From: Solihabitans fulvus
GTDB lineage: Bacteria; Actinomycetota; Actinomycetes; Mycobacteriales; Pseudonocardiaceae
Reading direction: 5' to 3'
DNA length: 64,000 bases
Assembly: GCF_008386585.1 (NCBI RefSeq)
Contig: NZ_VUOB01000005.1
Span: 166,232-230,231 of the forward strand
Part shown: positions 34,020 through 41,777 of the stretch, one piece after another
Layout: each line of letters opens with the position of its first letter
Position numbering within the stretch: position 1 is the stretch's first letter
Program-made: the position numbers and the translations under genes
Notes under the pieces: generated by a model
Seen by the model: only the letters and a program-made list of their open reading frames with translations
What the model was told of the DNA's origin: nothing
The model's database searches: none

Positions 34020-35165
34020 TCAGCCGGGCACGGCCAGCCGGGGGTCGGGCGGGGCGGCTGCCGCGCCGTCGCCCCCGCCGAGCAGGCCGCGGTCCCGCAG
34101 CAGCGGCATGACTCCCTCGCCGAACCAGTACGCCTCCTCCAGGTGCGGCTGGCCGGACAGGATCAGGTGCCGCACCCCGATCCGGTGGAACTCCTCGATC
34201 CGGTCGGCAACCTCGGCGTGGCTGCCGACCAGGGCCGCGCCCGCGCCCGGCCGCAGCAGCCCGTAGCCGGCCCACACGTTGGGATAGATCTCCAGCCCGT
34301 CGAGCCGGTCACCGTGCAGGTCCGCCATCCGCCGCTGGCCGACCGAGTCCGACCGCAGGATCCGCCTGCGCGCGGCGGCGACCATGTCCGGGGACAGGTC
34401 GGCGACCAGGTCCGCCGCCACCGCCCACGCCTCCTCGGCGGTGTCCCGGCAGATGACGTGGAACCGGGTGCCGCAGGACGGCGCACGGCCCTGTTTCCCG
34501 GCCACCTCGCGGACCCCGGCGAACAGCTCGGCGAGCCGCGGCGGCGGCTCGCCCCAGGCCAGGTACACGTCGCCGTGCTCGGCCGCCACCCGCCAGGCCG
34601 CGGCCGACGAGCCGCCGACGAACACCGGGGGCGGCACCTCGGGCGGGCGGGTGAGCAGCGCGTCCTTGACCCGGAAATGCGCGCCGGAGAAGGTCACCTG
34701 CCGGCCGGCCCACAGTTCCCTGGCGATGGCCAGGAACTCGGCCGACTGCTCGTAGCGCTGGTCGTGCTCCAGCCATTCCCCGTACCGGGCCAGCTCGACC
34801 TGGTCGCCGCCGGTGACGACGTTGAGCAGCAGCCGGCCGCCGGTGACGCGCTGCGCGGTCGCCGCCATCTGCGCGGCCAGCGTCGGGGACAGCAGACCCG
34901 GCCGCAGGGCCACCATGAACGCCACCCGCGAGCTGTGCTGCGCCAGTGCCGCGGTGAGCAGCCACGGGTCCTCGCAGAACATTCCGGCCGGCACCAGCAT
35001 GCCTGCGAAGCCGGCCTGTTCCACCGCCCCGCAGACCTGCCCGAGGTAGTTGAGGTCCGGGTCGCGCTGCGCGGCCCGCGTGCCGGCCGAGCCAGAGCCG
35101 GTCTTGCGACTGATAGTGCGGCCATCGCCGTGCGACGGCAGAAACCAGTACAGCTGAAGGGACAT
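34020..35165 (-). CDS. SsuD-like FMNH2-dependent monooxygenase (luciferase family)
   Basis: A 381-residue luciferase-like monooxygenase nearest to alkanesulfonate monooxygenase SsuD. The N-terminal QLYWFLPSHGDGR, LNVVTGGD, YPNVWAGYGLLRPGAGAALVGS and LSGQPHLEEAYWFGEGVMPLL are SsuD hallmarks. SsuD cleaves sulfonates to an aldehyde and sulfite. Here it pairs with its own FMN reductase inside a thiazoline operon, so it may supply sulfur for cysteine or oxidize an intermediate; the sequence does not choose. GGGAG precedes the ATG. Confidence 0.9.
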   Translation of the reverse strand: MSLQLYWFLPSHGDGRTISRKTGSGSAGTRAAQRDPDLNYLGQVCGAVEQAGFAGMLVPAGMFCEDPWLLTAALAQHSSRVAFMVALRPGLLSPTLAAQMAATAQRVTGGRLLLNVVTGGDQVELARYGEWLEHDQRYEQSAEFLAIARELWAGRQVTFSGAHFRVKDALLTRPPEVPPPVFVGGSSAAAWRVAAEHGDVYLAWGEPPPRLAELFAGVREVAGKQGRAPSCGTRFHVICRDTAEEAWAVAADLVADLSPDMVAAARRRILRSDSVGQRRMADLHGDRLDGLEIYPNVWAGYGLLRPGAGAALVGSHAEVADRIEEFHRIGVRHLILSGQPHLEEAYWFGEGVMPLLRDRGLLGGGDGAAAAPPDPRLAVPG

Positions 35166-35215
35166 CGGACGCTCCCGCCCACCGGGACACGGACACGTTC
35201 ACAGCGGGGACACGA

Positions 35216-36664
35216 TCACGTCAACGGGTCGAGGCGCAGCGCCGAGGACAGCCCACGCCGGTCGATCTTGCCTCGGCCGTTGAGCGGGACCCGGTCGCAG
35301 ATCACAATGGTGCTCGGCCACTTCTCCCGTGGCAGCTCGGCCATCAGCAGCCGGCGCACCGAGGACCGCTCGACCACCTCGCCGGCGCGCGGCACCACGG
35401 CGAGGCCGACGGTCTCCCCGAGTCCCTTGTGCGGTATCGGAAACGCCACCGCGGCGCGCACAGAGGGATGCAGTCGGGCCGCGGCCTCGACCTCCGGCGG
35501 CCACACTTTCAGCCCGCCCTGGTTGATGACATCGTGGATCCGGCCGGTCAGCCGCAGGAATCCGGCGTCGTCGAGCAGTCCGACGTCCCCGGTGCGCACC
35601 CAGTCCCCGGCCCGCGCGGCGGTCGCGACGTTCGGGCCGCGGATCCAGACCTCCCCGCCCCCGGCGGCCGGCGCCGACCCGCCCGCGCCACGCACGTCCA
35701 CCTCGCACAGGCTCGGCCGGCCGACCGTGCCCAAACGGCGGACGCCGACCAGGTCCTGCGAGGCGATCTCCCCCGGCGCCTCGGTCATCGCGTACGCGTT
35801 GATCAGCGGAACGCCGAAGTGGCGCTCCACGTCGTCGACCAGTTCGTCGGGCAGCGGCCCAGCGCTGGCACGCAGGAAGCGCAGCGCGCGCCAGCGCAGG
35901 CCACCGTCGTGCACCAGCGTGTGCACCAGCGCGTGGCCGCTTGGCGAGGCCGCGCACCAGCTCGGCCCGACGTCGGTGACGATCTCCCGTAACTGCCGCG
36001 CCCGACCGGGGTCGGCGAAGGCCACCGCCCCGCCCGCGCCGAGCGCGGCCAGCACGCCGGTGACGAACCCGAGCGTGTGGGTCAGCGGGGCGATACTCAA
36101 CGAGATGTCCTCGGCGGTGAGCGACAACCGGCCGATCACCCCGCTGATCGCGGCGGACAGGTGCGCGCGGTTGACACCGACACACTTGACCGGACCGGTC
36201 GTGCCGGAACTGAAGAAGTGCAACACCGTGCCGGCGACAGCACTGCCGGACAGCCGCCCCACGGGGCGGTCCCCGTCGCGCGCGCCGGTCAGCACGTGCA
36301 CGCGGACTCCGCGAGCCACCGCCCACCGCGACGCGCCGGAGTCCGGGTCGTCGCACAGCACGAGGGCCGGCGGGCAGGCGGCGGCGAGCGCGTCGAATGT
36401 CGCGAGTGGACCGTCGCGTTCCACCAGGGCCGCGGATCGCCCGCGCAGCGCGGCAATCGTGGCGACCGCGAACAGGTAGCGGTCGCGGACGGCCACCCAC
36501 GCCGCGCCGTCGCCCGGTCCGCCCGGCGTCGGCAGGTCCACGGCGAGCCGGACGATGTCGGCGGCGAACTCGCCGCGGTCGACCCGGTCCGCTGGCTCCG
36601 CCCCGAGATGAAACGCCGTGGCGGCAACAGGTCCGTCCACCAGGTCCAGCAGGTACTCGAACAT
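35216..36664 (-). CDS. acyl-AMP ligase (short AMP-binding enzyme)
   Basis: A 482-residue adenylating enzyme, short for the family. A3 is HFFSSGTTGPVKCVGVNR, A5 is INAYAMTEAPG, A7/A8 run as GDWVRTGDVGLLDD and GRIHDVINQGGLKV, and the A10 Lys is in GRGKIDRRG; all are intact. The VINQGG loop resembles aryl and acyl ligases that act on free carriers. Substrate unknown: candidates are a starter acid for the type II PKS or an acid for one of the free carriers. It is the first gene of the 19.5-kb leftward operon, and its ATG is 6 bp after a possible -10 box, suggesting a leaderless transcript. Confidence 0.85.
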   Translation of the reverse strand: MFEYLLDLVDGPVAATAFHLGAEPADRVDRGEFAADIVRLAVDLPTPGGPGDGAAWVAVRDRYLFAVATIAALRGRSAALVERDGPLATFDALAAACPPALVLCDDPDSGASRWAVARGVRVHVLTGARDGDRPVGRLSGSAVAGTVLHFFSSGTTGPVKCVGVNRAHLSAAISGVIGRLSLTAEDISLSIAPLTHTLGFVTGVLAALGAGGAVAFADPGRARQLREIVTDVGPSWCAASPSGHALVHTLVHDGGLRWRALRFLRASAGPLPDELVDDVERHFGVPLINAYAMTEAPGEIASQDLVGVRRLGTVGRPSLCEVDVRGAGGSAPAAGGGEVWIRGPNVATAARAGDWVRTGDVGLLDDAGFLRLTGRIHDVINQGGLKVWPPEVEAAARLHPSVRAAVAFPIPHKGLGETVGLAVVPRAGEVVERSSVRRLLMAELPREKWPSTIVICDRVPLNGRGKIDRRGLSSALRLDPLT

Positions 36665-36670
36665 CGGTCA

Positions 36671-36699
36671 AGCATGGGCGCGCCCGATGACCGCAACAA
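36671..36699 (-). promoter_or_regulatory. possible leaderless promoter of the main leftward operon
   Basis: On the minus strand TTGTTG (36699-36694), a 17-bp spacer and CATGCT (36676-36671) are followed by 6 bp and the ATG of the AMP-ligase gene. The spacing places the transcription start at the ATG, as in leaderless actinomycete mRNAs; no Shine-Dalgarno is present. Confidence 0.35.
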
Positions 36700-36711
36700 G
36701 GACGGCGAACC

Positions 36712-36730
36712 GTGCGGCGCAGTACCGCAC
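36712..36730. promoter_or_regulatory. inverted repeat in divergent promoter region
   Basis: GTGCGG, 7 bp, CCGCAC forms a short perfect inverted repeat midway between the divergent AMP-ligase and carbamoyltransferase starts. It lies upstream of the possible -35 of the leftward promoter and 29 bp before the rightward GTG, so a regulator bound there could affect both. Arms of 6 bp can arise by chance in GC-rich DNA. Confidence 0.2.
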
Positions 36731-36758
36731 ACCACGGGGCCGGGCCCACGATGGTCGG

Positions 36759-38378
36759 GTGATAACCCTGGGGCTCAACGGGTTCGCCGGAGCCGACCAC
36801 GACGCGGCGGCCGCACTGGTGATCGACGGGCGCGTGGTGGCCGCTGTCGAGGAGGAGCGGCTCAACCGCCGCCGGCACGCGCCCGGCGACGAGCCGGCGC
36901 TCGCCGTCCCCGAGGTGCTGCGCATCGCCGGGGTGAAGACCGGCGACATCGACGCGGTCTGCCACGGCTGGCGGCCGCAGGCGCTGGGCCTTGGTCTGAC
37001 CGAGCGGCACACCGGCGAGGCGATCCGCGACGCGCTCGCCTCGGTCGACGTGGCCATCCCGAAGGCCACCCCGGTCACCTTCGTCGACCACCATCTCGCG
37101 CACTTCTGGAGCGGCGTGCCCTTCATCGCGCCGGGGCTCGCCCGCGACGAGGTGGACGGACTGGTGATCGACGGCGCAGGCGAGTCCACCTCGGGCGCGT
37201 ACTTCCGGCTGCGCCACGGCTCCGTGGAGAAGGTGTGGAACCTGGGGCTGGCCGGCTCGCTCGGCCTGCTCTACGAGGCGGCGACCTCGGCCATCGGGTT
37301 CCGTCGGGGCGACGAGGGCAAGACGATGGGCCTGGCCTCCTACGGCCGCGAGCAGGCCATGGACCGGCTGCCCGCGCTTCCCGACGACCGCTTCGCCGGG
37401 CTGATCCCGGTGCTCGGCGACCGCGACGAGATCCGCCGCCAGCACCGTGCCGGCGTGCTGCGGATGCGCGCGCTCGTGCCGGCCGGAGCCTCGTTCAACC
37501 GGCGGGCCGACCTCGCGCTTGGCGTGCAGAGCCAGGTCGAGGCGCAGATCATGGGTTACCTCGGCGAGCAGACCGAAGTGCCGGCGGCGTTCGTGCTGGC
37601 CGGCGGGGTCGCGCTCAACTGCAGCATCAACGCCACCGTCGCCAGGTGGTGTGCCGGGCGCGGCGCGGCGCTGACCATCCCGCCGCCGGCCAACGACGGC
37701 GGGATCGCCATCGGCGCGGCCGTCGCCGCCAGCGCCGACCCTGCCTCGTGCGTCGCGGAGAGCGCGTTTCTCGGGCGGGGGTTCACCCCTGAGGAGATCC
37801 GCTCGCGGCTGGCGGCGCTGGGCGCCACGCCGCTTGACCACTCGCCCGGCGAGCTCGCCGACCGGCTGGTCGACCGCGACCAGATATGCGGCTGGTTCGA
37901 GGGCAGGGCCGAGATCGGCCCGCGCGCGCTGGGCAAGCGGGCGGTGCTGGCCCGCGCCGACTCGACCAGAACCAGGGACCGGCTCAACGTGCTGAAGGGC
38001 AGGGAGAGTTGGCGGCCGCTGGCCCCTTCGGTGCTGCCCGAGGAGTTCGAGGCGTCCTTCCTGGGCACCCCGTCGCCGCACATGCTGATCAACTGCGCGG
38101 TGGCGACCTCGGCGTTGCGGCCGCTGGCCGGCGTGGTGCACGTGGACAACACCGCCCGCCCGCAGGTCCTCGGCGCGGACCTGGCCGAGGGGCCCTATGT
38201 CGCCCTGCTGCGCGAGCTGCGGCAGCGGACCGGCCATGCCGTGGTCACCTGCACCTCGTTCAACCCGGCGGGCCAGCCCATCGTCTACAGCCCGGAGGAC
38301 GCCTACCGGGCCGCCGTCGCGATGGGCCTGGACCTGCTGGCCGGCGACGGCTGGTGCGTGTCCGTGCCTCGGCCATGA
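36759..38378 (+). CDS. NodU/CmcH/TobZ-family O-carbamoyltransferase
   Basis: A 539-residue carbamoyltransferase of the type that uses carbamoyl phosphate and ATP via a carbamoyl-adenylate. GLNGFAGADHDAAAAL opens the Kae1-like domain, VDHHLAH holds the metal-binding His, GRAEIGPRALGKRAVLA is the family signature and CTSFNPAGQPIV is near the end. It would carbamoylate a hydroxyl (or possibly an amine) on the product. The GTG start is taken because family members begin with ILGLNxxHD; codon 2 is a rare ATA and no clear ribosome site is seen. Its stop overlaps the esterase start as ATGA. Confidence 0.92.
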   Translation: MITLGLNGFAGADHDAAAALVIDGRVVAAVEEERLNRRRHAPGDEPALAVPEVLRIAGVKTGDIDAVCHGWRPQALGLGLTERHTGEAIRDALASVDVAIPKATPVTFVDHHLAHFWSGVPFIAPGLARDEVDGLVIDGAGESTSGAYFRLRHGSVEKVWNLGLAGSLGLLYEAATSAIGFRRGDEGKTMGLASYGREQAMDRLPALPDDRFAGLIPVLGDRDEIRRQHRAGVLRMRALVPAGASFNRRADLALGVQSQVEAQIMGYLGEQTEVPAAFVLAGGVALNCSINATVARWCAGRGAALTIPPPANDGGIAIGAAVAASADPASCVAESAFLGRGFTPEEIRSRLAALGATPLDHSPGELADRLVDRDQICGWFEGRAEIGPRALGKRAVLARADSTRTRDRLNVLKGRESWRPLAPSVLPEEFEASFLGTPSPHMLINCAVATSALRPLAGVVHVDNTARPQVLGADLAEGPYVALLRELRQRTGHAVVTCTSFNPAGQPIVYSPEDAYRAAVAMGLDLLAGDGWCVSVPRP

Positions 38379-39583
38379 CGGCGATCGCGACCGCGGTGCT
38401 CGGACCGACCGTGCGGGCAGCCCTGGCCGCCGGCGGGCCGGCGGCCGTGCTCGGTCTGGCCCGCGAGGCCCGCGGTCCGATCGTCGAGCCGACCGGCGAC
38501 CCGGACCGCTTCGAGGTCAGCTTCGTCTACGCCGACCGCCGCGGTCCGGGCCGCGCTGGGCTGTTCTGCCCGGCCCTGCCCGGCGGGTACCTGCTGCTGG
38601 CGAGGTTGGGCGCGGGCCTGTTCGCCGGCACCGTGACCCTGCCCCGCGCGGCCAGGGTGAAGTACCACTTCTGCCCGGATCCGCCGGAGGCGCTCGACGC
38701 CGAGGCTCTGTTCGCGCTCGCCCACTCCCCCACCGCCCGCCGGATCGACTACCTCAACCCGGCGGTGGACCAGGTGCGCATCCGCGGCCTGCGGCTGCGG
38801 ATGCTGGAGTCGCTGCTGAGCCTGCCTGGCGCGCCGGCCGCGCCGCCGACGGCCGCGCGGCCGGGGGTCCCCGCCGGCCGGGTCGAGCAGTTCACCATCC
38901 ACAGCGCCGCCCTCGGCCGGCGCAAGGACGTGCTGGTCTACCTCCCGCCGGGCTACACCGAGTGCCGAGGCCCGTGGGACGTGGTGCTGTTGCTGGAGGG
39001 CAACGAGGAATGGCGCGCCACGGCGTTCCTGGACAACCTGATGGCGACCGGCCGGTTCGCGCCGTTCCTCGCCGTGCTGTTCGCCGACCGCGGCTTCACC
39101 GCCCGGCTGCGCGACCTGGCCAACTACGCCGGCCACACCAGGTTCGTGGTCGACGAGCTGTGGCCGCTGCTGGCCGGCCGCTACGCGATCCTCGACCGCC
39201 CGGCCACCGTCGCCGGCTACAGCGCTGGCGGCCTGGCCGCCGCCGCGCTGTGCCTGGACGAACCCGACCGGTTCGCCCGGCTCGCGGTGGTCTCCGGCGC
39301 GCTTCACCTGGTGCCGGGCACCGACTTCCGCCGCGCCCGACCGGACACCCGGCTCCTTGAGCGCTACGCCGGCGCCGCTGTCACACCGGAGCGGGTGTAC
39401 CTGGCCGCCGGACAGTACGAGGACGCCTGGGAGCACACGATCCTGGAGCAGACCACCGAGCTGGCCGCGATCCTGCGCGAACGCGGCGGCGCGGTCCGCT
39501 TCGACACCGGTCCCACCGGCCACGACACCGTTTCCGCGCGGGCCTACCTCGCCGACGCTTTGGCCTGGCTGTTGGGCGGCTGA
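38375..39583 (+). CDS. enterochelin-esterase-like hydrolase (Fes/IroE family)
   Basis: A 402-residue protein with an N-terminal beta domain of enterochelin-esterase type (KYHFCPDPPEAL region) and a C-terminal alpha/beta hydrolase of the esterase-D superfamily. KDVLVYLPPGY is a family strand, Ser283 is in GYSAGGLAA and His383 is in TGHDTVSAR. Fes enzymes open ester-linked siderophores after uptake. Here it may release the finished chain, hydrolyse an ester in the product, or recover iron. Its 3' end overlaps the convergent imide reductase gene by 40 bp. Confidence 0.88.
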   Translation: MTAIATAVLGPTVRAALAAGGPAAVLGLAREARGPIVEPTGDPDRFEVSFVYADRRGPGRAGLFCPALPGGYLLLARLGAGLFAGTVTLPRAARVKYHFCPDPPEALDAEALFALAHSPTARRIDYLNPAVDQVRIRGLRLRMLESLLSLPGAPAAPPTAARPGVPAGRVEQFTIHSAALGRRKDVLVYLPPGYTECRGPWDVVLLLEGNEEWRATAFLDNLMATGRFAPFLAVLFADRGFTARLRDLANYAGHTRFVVDELWPLLAGRYAILDRPATVAGYSAGGLAAAALCLDEPDRFARLAVVSGALHLVPGTDFRRARPDTRLLERYAGAAVTPERVYLAAGQYEDAWEHTILEQTTELAAILRERGGAVRFDTGPTGHDTVSARAYLADALAWLLGG

Positions 39584-40677
39584 CCGGCGACCAGCTCGTC
39601 GGCCAGCAGGATGTCCGGCGCGGGCGGCGCATCGATCTCCGGCTGGCCGAGCGCCGTGGTGATCTCGGCGACCAGCCGGCACAGCGCCAGGTGGTACTGC
39701 CCCCGGGGCAGCGGGTCCTCGCCGACCAGGATCGCCCGGCGGAGCCCGGCCAGCGCGCGGCCGGCCGCCGCCGGCCACTGGTCGCGGACCACCTCGCGGT
39801 AGGACGCCCCGTCCGGCGGGGCGAGGCAGCGCACGCCGGGCACATCCAGGTCCGGCGCGGCGCAGGCGTCCACGGTGACCGCGCCGGCGTAGTCGGCCGG
39901 CATGTGCAGCCTCGGCGTCCACAGCACCGGGCCGTGGGCGTTGGCCAGCAACAGGTTCCCGCCTTCGGCGGCCAGGGTGACGCGGTGCATGACGTGGCCG
40001 CCGTTGTCCCGCTCCACCGGGTTGAGCTGGTTCTGGACGCGCAGTGTCACCGGCACCCCGGCGATGCGGCCGTTGACGCTGCGCAGCACCTCGGCGGCTC
40101 CGGCGTCCGGCGCGGCCGCGAACTCCCAGGGGCTCACGCCGCCCAGCGCCGAGCCGAGGATGTCGACGAGGGTGTACAGCACCTGGAAGCAGGTCAGCGC
40201 GTCGACGAACAGCGCCGGCTGGCCCGCGAGCAGGCGGCGGGCGGCCTCGACGAACCGGGCCACCGGCTCCAGGTGCACGTAGTGGGTGTTGAGGTGGTAG
40301 ACGACCCGGTGGCGACGCGCGTGGCGCAGGCACTCGGCGAGTTCCGCCTGGTGCAGCGGGTGTTCCTGGAGCACGTGGATGCCGCGGGCCATGAGCCGCT
40401 GGGCGAGCTCCGCCCCGCGCCCGCCGTTGATCGCGGCGCTGACCACCACGCATGCGATGTCCACGCCGTCCGGGAGCTGGTCGACATCTGTGTACAGCGG
40501 CACCTCGTAGTGCCGCGCGCAGTCCCGGGAGCGGGCACTGCCCCTGGCCAGGATGCCGACCAGCTCGACCGGCGCGCTGGGCTGGCGGGTCGCGGCGAGG
40601 TAGGTCCGGCCGAAGCCGGTGCCGCACACCACGACCCGGGGACGCCACTGCTCGCCGTGTTGGTCCGGCGCGCTCAC
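39544..40677 (-). CDS. thiazolinyl imide reductase (Irp3/YbtU/PchG-like)
   Basis: A 377-residue NADPH-dependent oxidoreductase of Gfo/Idh/MocA type. The N-terminal VVVCGTGFGRTYLAA is the nucleotide-binding loop; LVGILARGSARSRDCARHY, PLYTDVDQLP, CVVVSAAINGGRGAELAQ and HVLQEHPLHQAELAECL are near-diagnostic for thiazolinyl imide reductases. It reduces one carrier-bound thiazoline to thiazolidine during assembly, as in pyochelin and yersiniabactin. GTG start overlaps the upstream stop as GTGA. Its presence is strong evidence that the NRPSs build thiazolines. Confidence 0.95.
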   Translation of the reverse strand: MSAPDQHGEQWRPRVVVCGTGFGRTYLAATRQPSAPVELVGILARGSARSRDCARHYEVPLYTDVDQLPDGVDIACVVVSAAINGGRGAELAQRLMARGIHVLQEHPLHQAELAECLRHARRHRVVYHLNTHYVHLEPVARFVEAARRLLAGQPALFVDALTCFQVLYTLVDILGSALGGVSPWEFAAAPDAGAAEVLRSVNGRIAGVPVTLRVQNQLNPVERDNGGHVMHRVTLAAEGGNLLLANAHGPVLWTPRLHMPADYAGAVTVDACAAPDLDVPGVRCLAPPDGASYREVVRDQWPAAAGRALAGLRRAILVGEDPLPRGQYHLALCRLVAEITTALGQPEIDAPPAPDILLADELVAGQPPNSQAKASAR

Positions 40678-41777
40678 AGCGCGCCCTCCTCGACCCGGCG
40701 GTAGTCGGCCAGCGACCCGTCCAGCAGGTTCAGCCCGGCCACCCCCGGCTGACCGGGCAGCCCGGCCACCGCCTCGGAGTCGAGCGCCTCGGCCGCGAAG
40801 TACGCGCCCACCGGCAGCGTGCCGGCGAGCAGGGCCGCCACGGCGAGCGCGGTCACCGTCGCGGTGAGCCGGTAGGTGCTCGACGCGTGCAGCACCGCCA
40901 CCTGTCCTCCGGCCGGTCCCGCGAGTTCGAACACCAGCTGCTGAGCGGACTTCCTGCCGAACATCTCGGCGTCGACGGCCCTGGTCAGCTCGCCGGCGAG
41001 ATCGGCGGGCCGGGCCCCTTGGCGCAGCGCCTCCTGGAGCCGGCTCAGCGTCGCCAGCATCCGGCCGCCCGCCTCAAACACCTGGTACCAGCGGACCTCC
41101 GCGAGCGGAATCGACCGGGCGACCCGTTCGATCTCCGCGCTCAGGTAGGGGTAGGCGATGATAGCGCCCGCGAAGAACGGCAGCGTCCCGTGCTCGGGCT
41201 CCAGCGCGCGGGGCACCCGCGCGCCCGACCGCCACAGCGCGCCCGGCTCGCCGTCGCCCTCGGCCAGGTCGAGCAGGAACTCGGCCGCCGCTCCCCTGGT
41301 CATCCGGTCGGTGGTGGCCAGGTAGCCGGTCAGCACCAGCGCGGTGTCCCTGGACGGATCGGCGGTCCGCGCCAGCCAGCGGGGCAGCAGCCCCGACAGT
41401 CCCGGCCGGACTCCGGCGCCGATCACTGCCGTGCCCGGTAGCGCGGCCAGCCGGGCACGCAGCGGCTCGTCGCCGCCAGCGTCGACGTAGCCGGCGCCGG
41501 CGCGGAGCACGGCCTCCGCGACCTCGGCGGGCGGGCCGGCGACAGGCCCGACGCAGTTGGCCACCACCGCGCACCCGTCGCAGAACCGGCGCAGACTCTC
41601 CGGCCGGGCCAGGTCCACCGAGGCGAGCTCGACACCGGCGCCGAGCTGCCGCGCGGGGCCGGGCCGGCGTGTGCCCAGCCGCAGCCGTCCGAGGCCGCGC
41701 GCGGCCAGCGTCTCGACGAGGGCGCCGCCGACGGCGCCCGCGGCGCCGAGCACGCCGATCAGCGGCCGGTCCGTCAC
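40674..41777 (-). CDS. saccharopine-dehydrogenase-like Rossmann protein
   Basis: A 367-residue protein with an N-terminal NAD(P)-binding region, LIGVLGAAGAVGGALVETL, and VVANCVGPVAGPPAEVAEAVL, typical of the saccharopine dehydrogenase/trans-acting enoyl reductase family. YVDAGGDEPL and GVRPGLSGLLPRWLA follow. Members act on amino acids or, in trans, on polyketide or acyl thioesters. It sits between the PchF-like NRPS and the imide reductase with 4-bp overlaps on both sides, so a second reduction of a thiazoline or acyl thioester is plausible. It has no role in the pyochelin or yersiniabactin pathways. Confidence 0.8.
   Translation of the reverse strand: MTDRPLIGVLGAAGAVGGALVETLAARGLGRLRLGTRRPGPARQLGAGVELASVDLARPESLRRFCDGCAVVANCVGPVAGPPAEVAEAVLRAGAGYVDAGGDEPLRARLAALPGTAVIGAGVRPGLSGLLPRWLARTADPSRDTALVLTGYLATTDRMTRGAAAEFLLDLAEGDGEPGALWRSGARVPRALEPEHGTLPFFAGAIIAYPYLSAEIERVARSIPLAEVRWYQVFEAGGRMLATLSRLQEALRQGARPADLAGELTRAVDAEMFGRKSAQQLVFELAGPAGGQVAVLHASSTYRLTATVTALAVAALLAGTLPVGAYFAAEALDSEAVAGLPGQPGVAGLNLLDGSLADYRRVEEGAL

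Noticed and set aside
32733-36479. 1248-residue open frame on the plus strand
   Set aside because: Antisense to four minus-strand genes with clear motifs (aryl-AMP ligase, flavin reductase, SsuD-like, acyl ligase).
35199-38237. 1012-residue open frame on the minus strand
   Set aside because: It covers the carbamoyltransferase in antisense and the acyl ligase in a wrong frame; neither part matches a protein family.
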